Assembly (NCBI GenBank): GCA_910589045.1
Contig: CAJUSH010000005.1
Coordinates: forward strand, 1-64,000
Origin: an uncultured Eubacterium sp.
GTDB taxonomy: Bacteria; Bacillota_A; Clostridia; Lachnospirales; Lachnospiraceae
Direction: 5' to 3'
DNA length: 64,000 bases
Under the pieces are notes generated by a model. That model did no database searches, was not told the origin of the DNA, and saw only the letters and a program-made list of their open reading frames with translations. Shown one piece after another: positions 43,532 to 51,608 of the stretch. The position numbers and the translations under genes are program-made. The number at the start of each line of letters is the position of its first letter. Positions within the stretch are counted from its first letter, which is position 1.

Positions 43532-43658
43532 GGACAAACACGTAATTTACGGGGGTTTCACGCCTGCCCCATCCGTCGGGAAAGTCGGTGGAAATGTTTT
43601 CAAAAATATTAAAATTTTGTTAAATTTCAGATTTTTGTGGTTTTTCGACTCCGGTATA

Positions 43659-43667
43659 TGGTATGAT
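43659..43667 (+). promoter_or_regulatory. Extended -10 promoter of citrate synthase
   Basis: TGGTATGAT matches the extended -10 consensus; no good -35 box is visible. It lies 54 bases upstream of the ATG. Confidence 0.5.
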
Positions 43668-43720
43668 GAAATCTCAAAAGTAATTTTAACTGGCAATAAT
43701 ATGAAAAGGAGGCGTATCTA

Positions 43721-45082
43721 ATGGAGCGTAATTTTGCCGAAATCACCCCCGAACTCGTAAAGCTCACAGACCGATGTGTCCAATCACACTGCATCGATCC
43801 TGATCTATACACAGAATACAACGTCAAACGCGGACTCCGCGATCTCAATGGAAAAGGCGTGCTCGTCGGACTGACCGAAATCTCCGAGGTAAGTTCCACC
43901 AAAACCGTTGACGGAAAATCCGTACCCGCCGACGGCCGTCTCTTCTACCGCGGCTACAATGTAGAGGATCTGGTACGCGGTATTGAAAAAGACAGCCACT
44001 TCGGCTACGAGGAATGCACCTACCTCTTATTGTTCGGAGAGCTTCCGACGAAGCAGCAGCTGAAGGATTTTTGCAAGGTGCTTGCGGACTACCGTTCGCT
44101 TCCCACCAGCTTCGTCCGCGATATTATTATGAAAGCACCGAGCAAGGACATGATGAACACCCTCGCCCGAAGCGTTCTCACCTTATATTCTTACGATGAT
44201 GCCGCAAACGACACATCCCCCGCCAACGCGCTCAGACAGTGCTTACAGCTGATCAGCTTATTCCCTATGCTCTCCGTATACGGTTATCAGGCTTACCGCC
44301 ATTATCATGACGGGGAAAGCCTTTTTATCCACACCCCCGAGGAGCACCTTTCCACGGCGGAGACTATTTTATACATCCTGCGGCCCGACAAAAAATACAC
44401 ACCGCTGGAGGCAAAGCTTCTGGATATCGCACTGATTTTACATATGGAGCACGGCGGCGGTAACAATTCCACCTTTACCACGCACCTGGTATCCTCCTCC
44501 GGCACGGACACCTACTCCGTTATCGCGGCCTCCCTCGGCTCCCTCAAGGGTCCCAAGCACGGCGGCGCAAACATCAAGGTTGTCCAGATGTTCGAGGCGA
44601 TGAAGGAGGAGCTCAAAAACTGGGAAGACGAGGAGGAGGTAAGCGATTACCTGCGCAGGCTTTTGCATAAGGATGCCTTCGACAGGGCGGGGCTCATCTA
44701 CGGTATGGGCCATGCGGTCTACTCCCTCTCCGACCCCCGTGCGGTCATCTTCCGCTCCTTCGTGGAACGGCTTTCCATTGAAAAGGGGCAGCAGAAGGAG
44801 TTTGCACTCTACTCCCTGGTGGAGCGTCTCGCACCCCAGATCATCTCCCGGGAACGCAAGATCTACAAGGGCGTCAGCCCCAACGTAGACTTTTACAGCG
44901 GCTTCGTTTACTCCATGCTCGACCTTCCGCTGGAGCTGTACACACCAATCTTCGCCATCGCGCGTATCGCCGGATGGAGCGCGCACCGCATGGAGGAAAT
45001 CTGCTGCGGCGGAAAAATCATGCGCCCGGCCTACAAAAGTATATCCCCGCATCGGGATTATATTCCCATGGACGGCCGCTAA
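43721..45082 (+). CDS. gltA: Citrate (Si)-synthase type II-like
   Basis: The 453-residue enzyme condenses oxaloacetate and acetyl-CoA. It has RLFYRGYNVEDLV near residue 85, catalytic His residues in HMEHGGGNNSTF (near 244) and GPKHGGANIKVV (near 281), and the substrate-binding GHAVYSLSDPRAVIF region. It is longer than the common 370-residue Bacillus CitZ, and has extra N-terminal residues, as in other clostridial forms. A 2-methylcitrate activity cannot be excluded. In the absence of other TCA genes nearby it probably supplies glutamate synthesis. AAAGGAGGCG precedes the ATG. Confidence 0.93.
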   Translation: MERNFAEITPELVKLTDRCVQSHCIDPDLYTEYNVKRGLRDLNGKGVLVGLTEISEVSSTKTVDGKSVPADGRLFYRGYNVEDLVRGIEKDSHFGYEECTYLLLFGELPTKQQLKDFCKVLADYRSLPTSFVRDIIMKAPSKDMMNTLARSVLTLYSYDDAANDTSPANALRQCLQLISLFPMLSVYGYQAYRHYHDGESLFIHTPEEHLSTAETILYILRPDKKYTPLEAKLLDIALILHMEHGGGNNSTFTTHLVSSSGTDTYSVIAASLGSLKGPKHGGANIKVVQMFEAMKEELKNWEDEEEVSDYLRRLLHKDAFDRAGLIYGMGHAVYSLSDPRAVIFRSFVERLSIEKGQQKEFALYSLVERLAPQIISRERKIYKGVSPNVDFYSGFVYSMLDLPLELYTPIFAIARIAGWSAHRMEEICCGGKIMRPAYKSISPHRDYIPMDGR

Positions 45083-45097
45083 GCATCGGACAAACAT

Positions 45098-45131
45098 AAA
45101 AAAAGAGTTTCACAGCCGAAACTCTTTTTTT
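45098..45131. terminator. Bidirectional terminator between citrate synthase and a convergent gene
   Basis: AAAAAAAGAGTTTC and GAAACTCTTTTTTT form a perfect 14-bp stem with a 6-nt loop, with a T run on either strand. Confidence 0.9.
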
Positions 45132-45137
45132 GTCGCT

Positions 45138-45485
45138 TTACTTTAAATATTTGCTCTTGTTCTTTTTCATCTCCCGGAAAAACCAGTAGCACATGACAAG
45201 AAACAGAATGATCGCCCCGAAATTGAGCGCCGGGAGCGAAATGAAAAAGTCGTTGACCAGACCCAGCAGACCGTAGATCGACGCCATCATGCCAAAGACA
45301 ACAAAGGGCCTGAACATTGCCTCGCAAAAGCCCTTCACGTCCCGCGCCCCGACGAGCTCCATCGGGTTGATCAGCATCGTGGGCGGCTGCTCCGTCCTCC
45401 TCATCTGATAGGCGCTGTAAACCATGTACACGCCGTAGCAGAAAATAATCACATCAAACAGCATCATAAAAGAATCTGAACCCAT
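45138..45485 (-). CDS. Small membrane protein of unknown function
   Basis: The 115-residue protein has three predicted membrane helices (about residues 5-22, 57-75 and 82-100) and a basic tail FREMKKNKSKYLK. ATG 45485 has GAGAGG seven bases upstream and follows a consensus promoter; the longer frame to 45557 runs through that promoter and is rejected. The family is not recognised. Confidence 0.75.
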   Translation of the reverse strand: MGSDSFMMLFDVIIFCYGVYMVYSAYQMRRTEQPPTMLINPMELVGARDVKGFCEAMFRPFVVFGMMASIYGLLGLVNDFFISLPALNFGAIILFLVMCYWFFREMKKNKSKYLK

Positions 45486-45528
45486 TGCTTTACCTCTCTT
45501 TTGTCCTTTATCTGCATAACTGCTATAA

Positions 45529-45557
45529 ATTATAACGCAAATCTTCTCTTTTGCCAA
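45529..45557 (-). promoter_or_regulatory. Sigma-A consensus promoter
   Basis: On the minus strand TTGGCA (45552-45557) and TATAAT (45529-45534) are 17 bases apart and serve the small membrane protein gene. Confidence 0.75.
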
Positions 45558-45575
45558 GGCATATGTAAAAACCAG

Positions 45576-45602
45576 TTACCGGCCGCGAAGGGAACAGTAA
45601 CC
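45576..45602. repeat. Possible collapsed MITE ends
   Basis: GTTACCGGCCGCG and ACAGTAAC face each other within 27 bases, like the pair at 12459-12485. Short and tentative. Confidence 0.25.
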
Positions 45603-45641
45603 AAAAAGCACTGAAAAACACGCGTAAAATCAAAAAGATTG

Positions 45642-45670
45642 TTGCTTAATCATGTAAAATGGAGTACAAT
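45642..45670 (+). promoter_or_regulatory. Promoter of the CheY/CheX-like pair
   Basis: TTGCTT (45642-45647) and TACAAT (45665-45670) are 17 bases apart, about 50 bases upstream of the response regulator start. Confidence 0.7.
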
Positions 45671-45727
45671 TTTAAGTAGTGAATATCCGGTTATGAAAAT
45701 TACAGACTAAGAAAAGGAGTAAGACAT

Positions 45728-46099
45728 ATGCTGTTAAAGGACGCGAAAATTTTAATCGGCGACGATTCCATCCTCGCCCGTAAGCAGTTAAAGGATCTTC
45801 TGTCCAGCATGGGTGCCAGCCGTTTTACTGAAGCGGTCAACGGGAAGGAAGCGGTTGAAAAGTATATTGCCGAGCAGCCCGACCTTGTATTTCTCGATAT
45901 CGTTATGCCTATCAAAGACGGAATCTCCGCGGTAAGGGAGATTATGGAAGAAAACCCGAACGCACTGATCATCATCGTATCATCTGTGGGAACCCAGCAG
46001 CAGCTGAAGGCTGCCCTTGAAGCAGGCGCAAAGGACTTTGTCCAAAAGCCTCTGAAAACGGATCAGATCAAGGCCATCCTTTCCACCAAGTTCGAATAA
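45728..46099 (+). CDS. Single-domain response regulator, CheY-like
   Basis: The 123-residue protein is a bare receiver domain: acidic pocket GDDS (residues 11-14), phospho-acceptor Asp in VFLDIVMPIKDG near residue 57, switch Ser in IIVSSVGTQ near 85 and Lys in FVQKPLKTD near 107. There is no output domain, so it must act by binding a partner. The next gene, 27 bases on, encodes a CheX-like protein, its probable partner. No kinase gene is nearby. AAGGAGT precedes the ATG. Confidence 0.92.
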   Translation: MLLKDAKILIGDDSILARKQLKDLLSSMGASRFTEAVNGKEAVEKYIAEQPDLVFLDIVMPIKDGISAVREIMEENPNALIIIVSSVGTQQQLKAALEAGAKDFVQKPLKTDQIKAILSTKFE

Positions 46100-46126
46100 T
46101 CTATAGAATATGTTGAGGGATTTGTT

Positions 46127-47020
46127 ATGTTTATACAGTTTTTCGGCGGCTACCTGTTAAGTAACGGCATCGTCACAGCAGAACAGCTGATCGCTGCCAT
46201 GGAAAAAGAATCTTCTATTTATATTCAGCTTGACACGCTTGCGATGCACGCGGGTCTTATGACACCCGAACAGATCGAGGAGGTAAGAATTGCACAGACC
46301 CATAACGATAAGCATTTTGGGGAAATATGTATTGAGAAGGGCTACCTGACAGAAAAGCAGGTGAACGAGCTCCTCGTCTCACAGTATCCCCAATATCTTT
46401 TGCTGGGACAAATTCTCGAAGAGAACGGTGTCTTTGACCAGGCGACTTTCCACGAGCTGGTTCAGGCGTACATCACGGATAACCAGATCAAGGAGGAGGA
46501 TCTTCCAAACGAGAGCGGCGAAACTGTTTTTTCCATGCTGAACGAATACTGCTCTGAGATGGAATCTCCCAACAAGGCCTATCAGCTGGAATACTTAAAT
46601 CTTCTTTTGAATAATCTGGTGCGGTTCATCGGTGACGATTTCACACTGCTTCGTCCCGTTATGCGCTCCTCTTCCTATCCGACCCAAAAGTATGCATCCC
46701 AGCGGATCACCGGCATATATGAGGTGACATCCGTGCTCGACATGAGTGAGGATGCGGCGATTGCCTTTGCGAGCCGCTATGTATCCGAGGAATTTGAAGA
46801 ATTCGACGAATATGTACAAGCCTCCATTGAGGATTTCCTAAATCTTCACAACGGCCTGTTCAATGTCAATATCTCCAATTCCTACTCGGTTGAGCTCGGC
46901 CTTGAGCCTCCGATTTCCGGCGAGGATCACGCCGTAGAGGACGCAAAATGCACATACATCTTCCCTGCACTGTTCCCCTTCGGCATCGTGAATATCGTGC
47001 TGTCCGAGACAGAGCATTAA
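46127..47020 (+). CDS. CheX-like protein with N-terminal helical repeats
   Basis: The 297-residue soluble protein appears to have two parts. Residues 1-120 hold three repeats of a G-x-x-L-x-x-x-G-x-(V/L)-T-x-x-Q pattern (GGYLLSNGIVTAEQL, FGEICIEKGYLTEKQ, LGQILEENGVFDQATF), like the N-terminal module of type II secretion and c-di-GMP-binding MshE ATPases. Residues about 150-295 resemble a CheX/CheC phosphatase fold (LLNNLVRFIGDDFTLL, ITGIYEVTSVLDMSEDAAIA, YVQASIEDFLNLHNGLFNVN). It may dephosphorylate or sense the CheY-like protein encoded upstream. Catalytic residues are not certain. Confidence 0.65.
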   Translation: MFIQFFGGYLLSNGIVTAEQLIAAMEKESSIYIQLDTLAMHAGLMTPEQIEEVRIAQTHNDKHFGEICIEKGYLTEKQVNELLVSQYPQYLLLGQILEENGVFDQATFHELVQAYITDNQIKEEDLPNESGETVFSMLNEYCSEMESPNKAYQLEYLNLLLNNLVRFIGDDFTLLRPVMRSSSYPTQKYASQRITGIYEVTSVLDMSEDAAIAFASRYVSEEFEEFDEYVQASIEDFLNLHNGLFNVNISNSYSVELGLEPPISGEDHAVEDAKCTYIFPALFPFGIVNIVLSETEH

Positions 47021-47046
47021 GATGCTGCGGCACAAAAAACGCATAC

Positions 47047-47077
47047 AAAAAGAGCTTCCCGCAGGAAGCTCTTTTTT
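47047..47077. terminator. Bidirectional terminator after the CheX-like gene
   Basis: AAAAAGAGCTTCC and GGAAGCTCTTTTTT form a 13-bp stem with a 4-nt loop and T runs both ways, serving this operon and the convergent thrC. A second perfect 10-bp hairpin (AGAATCCTGC, AG, GCAGGATTCT) follows at 47082-47103. Confidence 0.9.
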
Positions 47078-47155
47078 GCGGAGAATCCTGCAGGCAGGAT
47101 TCTTTCTAAACTGCACGGCAGCGGAGCGCAAATATGCCGCTAAAGCGCAATAGCA

Positions 47156-48649
47156 TCAATCCTCGACCGCCAGAAACTCCTTTACGGCAGTAGGCATATC
47201 CTCCACCGCACACAAATTGTCGTGGAGCACCGGGGCATTCCGAATCTCCTCAATCGCCTGCGGAATCTTCACATTGCCGATTTTTCCAAGCTCGTCCACC
47301 AGCTTGAAATCCTCCAGCTCCCCATAGGACGGATCGATCGCCGTCATGACGCTGCGCGCAAACTTAAAGGGCGATGCCGTACTGGCGATCACGGTTTTTG
47401 TCGTATCTGCGGTCTTTTCGCGGTAACGGTTGTACACGCCTGCGGCAACCGCTGTGTGGGTGTCGATGATATAGCCCGTCTCGTTGTAAAGCGTGCGGAT
47501 CGTCTCCGCGGTCTGCTCCTCGGTGGAATAGCCGCCCGCAAAATCCGCAAGCCGCTCCCTCATTTCAGGCGTAATCGTATATGCCCCGCCCGCGGCAAGC
47601 GCCTGCATCAAATCCGCGTTTTTCTTTGCGTCGTTCCCCGCAATGTAATAGATCAGACGCTCCAGGTTGCTGGAGATGAGAATGTCCATCGAGGGCGAGC
47701 TGGTCAGGATAAACGCACGGTTTTTATCGTAGGTTCCGCTCTCGAAGAAATCATAGAGCACCCGGTTCGCGTTGGATGCGCAGATGAGCTTCGCAACGGG
47801 CAGCCCCATCTGCTTTGCATAAAATGCGGCAAGGATATTCCCGAAGTTTCCGGTGGGGACAACGACGTTCACCGGCTCCTTCTCCGCGATCACGCCCTCC
47901 CTGAGCAATTTTGCATATGCATAAACATAGTACACGATCTGCGGCACCAGACGCCCGATGTTGATGGAGTTCGCGGAAGAGAGCTGATAACCGTTTTCCT
48001 CCAGCAAAGCACCAAAGGCGCGGTCGTTAAACATCTGCTTCACACCGGTCTGAGCCTCATCGAAATTTCCTTTGATACCTACCACACACGTATTTTCGCC
48101 CCGCTGCGTCACCATCTGAAGCTCCTGGATCGGGCTGACGCCGCCCTTGGGGTAAAAGACAATGATTTTTGTGCCTTCCACGTCCGCAAAGCCGGAAAGC
48201 GCCGCCTTTCCGGTATCCCCGGAGGTCGCGGTCAGGATAACGATCTCGTTTTTCACCTCATTTTTGCGCGCCGCCGTCGTCAGCAGATGCGGCAGGATGG
48301 ACAGCGCCATATCCTTAAACGCGATGGTCGCACCGTGGAACAGCTCCAGGTAATACGCACCCTTCGCCTCCGCCAGCGGCGCGATCTCCTCCGTGTCAAA
48401 CTTGCTGTCGTAGGCGCGCGCGATGCATGCCTTTAATTCCTCCTCGGTAAAATCGGTCAGGAACAGCTTCATCACCTCATAGGCGGTCTGCTGATAGCTC
48501 ATGCCCGCCAGGTCCCGAAGACTCACATCCAAGGCCGGTATGTGATCCGGCACAAACAATCCGCCGTCATCCGCCAATCCCTTTAATATTGCCTGCGAAG
48601 CGGTAAAACGCTCCTTTTCATTCCGTGTGCTCGAATAATAAATTCCCAT
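47156..48649 (-). CDS. thrC: Threonine synthase
   Basis: ThrC converts O-phosphohomoserine to threonine with pyridoxal phosphate. The 497-residue protein opens MGIYYSSTRNEKERFTASQA, has the PLP Lys in LFHGATIAFKDMALS near residue 115, phosphate-binding TSGDTGKAALSGF and PTGNFGNILAAFYAKQMG, and belongs to the longer type found in Escherichia coli and many clostridia. It stands alone with a terminator behind it. Confidence 0.96.
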   Translation of the reverse strand: MGIYYSSTRNEKERFTASQAILKGLADDGGLFVPDHIPALDVSLRDLAGMSYQQTAYEVMKLFLTDFTEEELKACIARAYDSKFDTEEIAPLAEAKGAYYLELFHGATIAFKDMALSILPHLLTTAARKNEVKNEIVILTATSGDTGKAALSGFADVEGTKIIVFYPKGGVSPIQELQMVTQRGENTCVVGIKGNFDEAQTGVKQMFNDRAFGALLEENGYQLSSANSINIGRLVPQIVYYVYAYAKLLREGVIAEKEPVNVVVPTGNFGNILAAFYAKQMGLPVAKLICASNANRVLYDFFESGTYDKNRAFILTSSPSMDILISSNLERLIYYIAGNDAKKNADLMQALAAGGAYTITPEMRERLADFAGGYSTEEQTAETIRTLYNETGYIIDTHTAVAAGVYNRYREKTADTTKTVIASTASPFKFARSVMTAIDPSYGELEDFKLVDELGKIGNVKIPQAIEEIRNAPVLHDNLCAVEDMPTAVKEFLAVED

Positions 48650-48700
48650 ATACTCACCCTTATCTTTCCATATTTCATCCTATATCATATGTCGCTTTTC

Positions 48701-48808
48701 ATCACTGTTCACGCTATGCTGCTGCGCCGCAGCATGTCCCTTAAGTACGCAGTAAATGCCCCCGCTTCGCCGGGGCAGACGCTGCGCGGCCCGGGTGTGA
48801 AAAGTAAC
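48701..48808. repeat. Second-type inverted-end element (about 108 bp)
   Basis: The right end GGGTGTGAAAAGTAAC and left end CACTGTTCACGC resemble the MITE ends, but the interior differs: an ATGCTGC/GCAGCAT stem and a GCCCC/GGGGC stem around CGCTTCGC, with the shared word GTACGCAGTAAATGC between. No target duplication is seen, so it looks older than copies B to D. It lies 86 bases upstream of MITE copy D, in the thrC promoter region. Confidence 0.6.
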
Positions 48809-48894
48809 TTACAATTTCCTTCACCCATTATAATTAAGACATTTTCATCTGTCAACAAATATGCTAGACTTTAGGTTAATAATAAAAAAAGCTA

Positions 48895-49040
48895 GTTACT
48901 ATTCACGGCTCGGGAGCCGCTCATAGTAACGATTCGGGGCGATATTGAGAGTTTTGCTTCGCAAAAATCGCCCCTCACACCTGAATCATGTTCTTACGGA
49001 CTGCGCAGTAAATGCGCAGTCCTGCCCCGTGAAAAGTAAC
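48895..49040 (+). repeat. MITE copy D (146 bp) with 8-bp target duplication
   Basis: The ends are GTTACTATTCACGG and CCGTGAAAAGTAAC; in this copy the third stem (GGACTGCGCA with TGCGCAGTCC) is perfect. AAAAGCTA flanks it on both sides (48887-48894 and 49041-49048). It lies 49 bases before the AP2-domain gene, so it is within or next to that gene's promoter. Confidence 0.92.
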
Positions 49041-49089
49041 AAAAGCTAGTTATCAGTTAAGCGCAAACAATAACGAAAGGGAGAAAACC

Positions 49090-49917
49090 ATGGCAACCGG
49101 CATTTACCAGGCGCGAAAAAAGGACGGGACCCTTTACTACCGCGCAAATATCCATTATAAAGGAAAACACATTTCCCTCGGCAGCTACCCCACCCCGGAG
49201 GAAGCGGGCGCCGTCCACGCACAGGCGCGCGCCATGCTCGCGGACGAACAGAGTACGCTGCCGGATGCCTTTTTGCGCTATGAAAAGCTGCCCTTTGAAA
49301 AGACGGTCATCCTGCTGAATTACCGTGACAGGGGATTGTATTTCGGCACGCCGATCTATCTGCAGTCACCCAGCTTTTTTGTCTATTATCTGACACCCGA
49401 GGTGGAGCTGAAATTTGACAGCGACGATCTGTTCTATTATGCAAGCCACCGCATCCTGCAGCGGGGCGGCCATCTCTACACAAACGATTACGGCATGCAG
49501 GTAACGCTCCTCTCCCGCTACGGCATTAAAAATTATGCAGTTGCAGGGGTCGACTACGAATTTGTAAACGGAGACCCTTTCGATTTCCGCTACGAAAATA
49601 TCCGAAACATCAACCCCTACTATGGTGTGAGCCGTCTTGACGCGGGCGGGCGCATCTCCTATCTGACGCGCATCCACATCAACGGCAACTACCAGATCGG
49701 CATCTACGCCAGCGAAACCGATGCCGCCGTCGCCTACAACAAGGCAGTGGACCTCGCTCGGGCCGCCGGTATCGAGCGAAACTATCCGACGAACTATATA
49801 AACGGACTCACCGGCAGCGCCTACGCTCAGATCTACACAAGAATCAAGGTTTCAAAGGCTTATCGCGATTATCTGCAGGCGCAGTCCGCTCCCGGCGCCC
49901 GCTCCTGCGCCGACTGA
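49090..49917 (+). CDS. AP2-domain protein derived from an HNH homing endonuclease
   Basis: The 275-residue protein has an AP2-like three-strand module at residues 3-50 (GIYQARKKDGTLYYRANIHY, then KHISLGSYPTPEEAGAVHAQ) and a second, clearer AP2 domain at about 175-240 (YYGVSRLDAGGRISYLTRIH, IYASETDAAVAYNKAVDLA). Between them (about 115-175) VAGVDYEFVNGDPFDFRYENIR aligns with the HNH motif VDH-x-NG-x-x-x-DNR-x-x-NLR of homing endonucleases, but Tyr replaces the key His. It is therefore probably a DNA-binding protein without nuclease activity, standing alone downstream of MITE D. AAAGGGAG precedes the ATG. Confidence 0.7.
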   Translation: MATGIYQARKKDGTLYYRANIHYKGKHISLGSYPTPEEAGAVHAQARAMLADEQSTLPDAFLRYEKLPFEKTVILLNYRDRGLYFGTPIYLQSPSFFVYYLTPEVELKFDSDDLFYYASHRILQRGGHLYTNDYGMQVTLLSRYGIKNYAVAGVDYEFVNGDPFDFRYENIRNINPYYGVSRLDAGGRISYLTRIHINGNYQIGIYASETDAAVAYNKAVDLARAAGIERNYPTNYINGLTGSAYAQIYTRIKVSKAYRDYLQAQSAPGARSCAD

Positions 49918-49982
49918 CCGGCACGCACAGCCGTATCGTCAAAAGCATATCCGGCCGTTCTCAGACAAACCGGTACGTCCCT

Positions 49983-50795
49983 TCATTGCAAAGGTACCTC
50001 CTGTGCAAATGGGCTGTGCAGGTCAAAGCCGTGGTTCATCGGTCCTTTTCCCGCACCCAGATCAAGCATGGCCGCCAGCGCCCCCGACAGATAATCCTTC
50101 GCCCGCCGAATAGATGCAGGCAGATCAAAGCCCTTGGCAAGATTTGCGGCGATAGCTGAGGAAAGGGTACAACCTGTGCCGTGTGTGTTCGGATTATCGA
50201 TATACGCTCCCTCGAACCATGTATATGTATCCTCCGTGCAGAACAGGTCATCGGCATCACTCACATTGTGGCCGCCCTTGAGCAGAACGGCGCAGCCGTG
50301 CTTCCGGCTGATCGCCTGCGCCGCCGGAAGCATATCATCCTTCTCCCGAATTGTCATTCCCGCCAGGGCCTCCGCCTCCGGGATATTCGGCGTGACAAGG
50401 GCCGCGATGGGAAGCAGCTCCTCCTTTAAGGCGGATAACGCATCACGCTCCATAAGCTTCGAGCCGCTGGTGGCCACCATCACCGGGTCTACCACGATAT
50501 TGTCTGCCCCGTAGTGCCGCAGACGCCTTCCGATGACACGAAACAGCTCTGCGGTTGGAACCATGCCGATCTTTACCGCATCGGGACGGATATCCGCAAA
50601 TACCATGTCGATCTGCTGCTCCAAAAACTCCGGTGGTACTGAAAAAATTCCTGCCACGCCGGTAGTGTTCTGGGCGGTCAGCGCCGCCAGCACGCTCATC
50701 GCGTAGACACCGTTCAAGGTCATTGCCTTGGTGTCTGCCTGAATACCGGCGCCTCCGCTGCAATCCGATGTAGCGATTGATAATGCTGTTTTCAT
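49983..50795 (-). CDS. thiD: Hydroxymethylpyrimidine/phosphomethylpyrimidine kinase
   Basis: ThiD phosphorylates HMP and HMP-phosphate to HMP-PP for thiamine assembly. The 270-residue ribokinase-fold protein begins MKTALSIATSDCSGGAGIQA, has VVDPVMVATSGSKLM near residue 107 and the anion-hole/catalytic NTHGTGCTLSSAIAANLAKG near 210-228. AGGAG lies seven bases before ATG 50795. Last gene of the thi operon, 96 bases after thiE. Some relatives act as pyridoxal kinases, but the setting argues for HMP. Confidence 0.95.
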   Translation of the reverse strand: MKTALSIATSDCSGGAGIQADTKAMTLNGVYAMSVLAALTAQNTTGVAGIFSVPPEFLEQQIDMVFADIRPDAVKIGMVPTAELFRVIGRRLRHYGADNIVVDPVMVATSGSKLMERDALSALKEELLPIAALVTPNIPEAEALAGMTIREKDDMLPAAQAISRKHGCAVLLKGGHNVSDADDLFCTEDTYTWFEGAYIDNPNTHGTGCTLSSAIAANLAKGFDLPASIRRAKDYLSGALAAMLDLGAGKGPMNHGFDLHSPFAQEVPLQ

Positions 50796-50891
50796 ATGAA
50801 TTCTCCTTTTTTTGCAATATGTATAGAAAGCGGCGAAACGTGGTGCCCCCATCCGCCGCCGGGTTACCTGTTGTCCGTGCCCGCAGTCTAA

Positions 50892-51530
50892 TCAGCTCAC
50901 GAGCATCTCTGCCTGTGCCCGTATCCTGCGCGCCGCCTGCTCGATATCCTGCGCTTTGAAAAGTGCCCGCACCACCGCAATTCCGCTCATGCCGCCGCCC
51001 TTTAGCGCCGCCATATTATCCGGCCCGATGCCGCCGATGGCGACGGCGGGTATGGACACGCTGGCACAAATCTCCTTTAGCTCCTGCAGCGTAATCCGAA
51101 TCGCCTGTTGTTTGGTCTGCGACGCAAACACCGCGCCCACACCGATATAATCCGCACCCGCAGCCTGTGCGGCCCGTGCCTGTTCCACGGTTTTTGCGGT
51201 AGCGCCGATGATAAAGCCCTCCGGCGCACGGGCGCGGATTTTTGCCACCGGCGTATCCGCAGACCCCACATGAACGCCGTCCGCGCCGATGCGCAGTGCG
51301 GCGTCAACGTTGTCGTTTATGATAAGTGCCACACCGAAGCGGTGACAAAGCTCCTTTAGCTCCTCTGCCTCCCGCATAAGGGCTTCCTCGTCCAGCTCCT
51401 TCTCCCGCAGCTGGACGAAGGTGGCGCCGCCTCTCAGCGCCGCCTCCACCTGATCACAGAGCGTGCCTGTATGCACGCAGCCCCGGTCCGTCACGGCGTA
51501 CAAAAGCAGCATTTCCTTCCGAAATTTCAT
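50892..51530 (-). CDS. thiE: Thiamine-phosphate synthase
   Basis: ThiE couples HMP-PP with carboxythiazole phosphate to give thiamine phosphate. The 212-residue barrel shows FVQLREKELDEEAL near residue 39, INDNVDAALRIGADGVHVG near 70, GADYIGVGAVFASQTKQ near 133 and VAIGGIGPDNMAALKGGG near 165, the phosphate site. It lies between the TenI-like gene and thiD. Confidence 0.95.
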   Translation of the reverse strand: MKFRKEMLLLYAVTDRGCVHTGTLCDQVEAALRGGATFVQLREKELDEEALMREAEELKELCHRFGVALIINDNVDAALRIGADGVHVGSADTPVAKIRARAPEGFIIGATAKTVEQARAAQAAGADYIGVGAVFASQTKQQAIRITLQELKEICASVSIPAVAIGGIGPDNMAALKGGGMSGIAVVRALFKAQDIEQAARRIRAQAEMLVS

Positions 51531-51608
51531 ATTGATTCTCCTTAACTATACAGCCTATTTCCTTGCATTCCTTTGTTCCATCACCGCTGCCTGCCGCAGG
51601 GTATTTCA

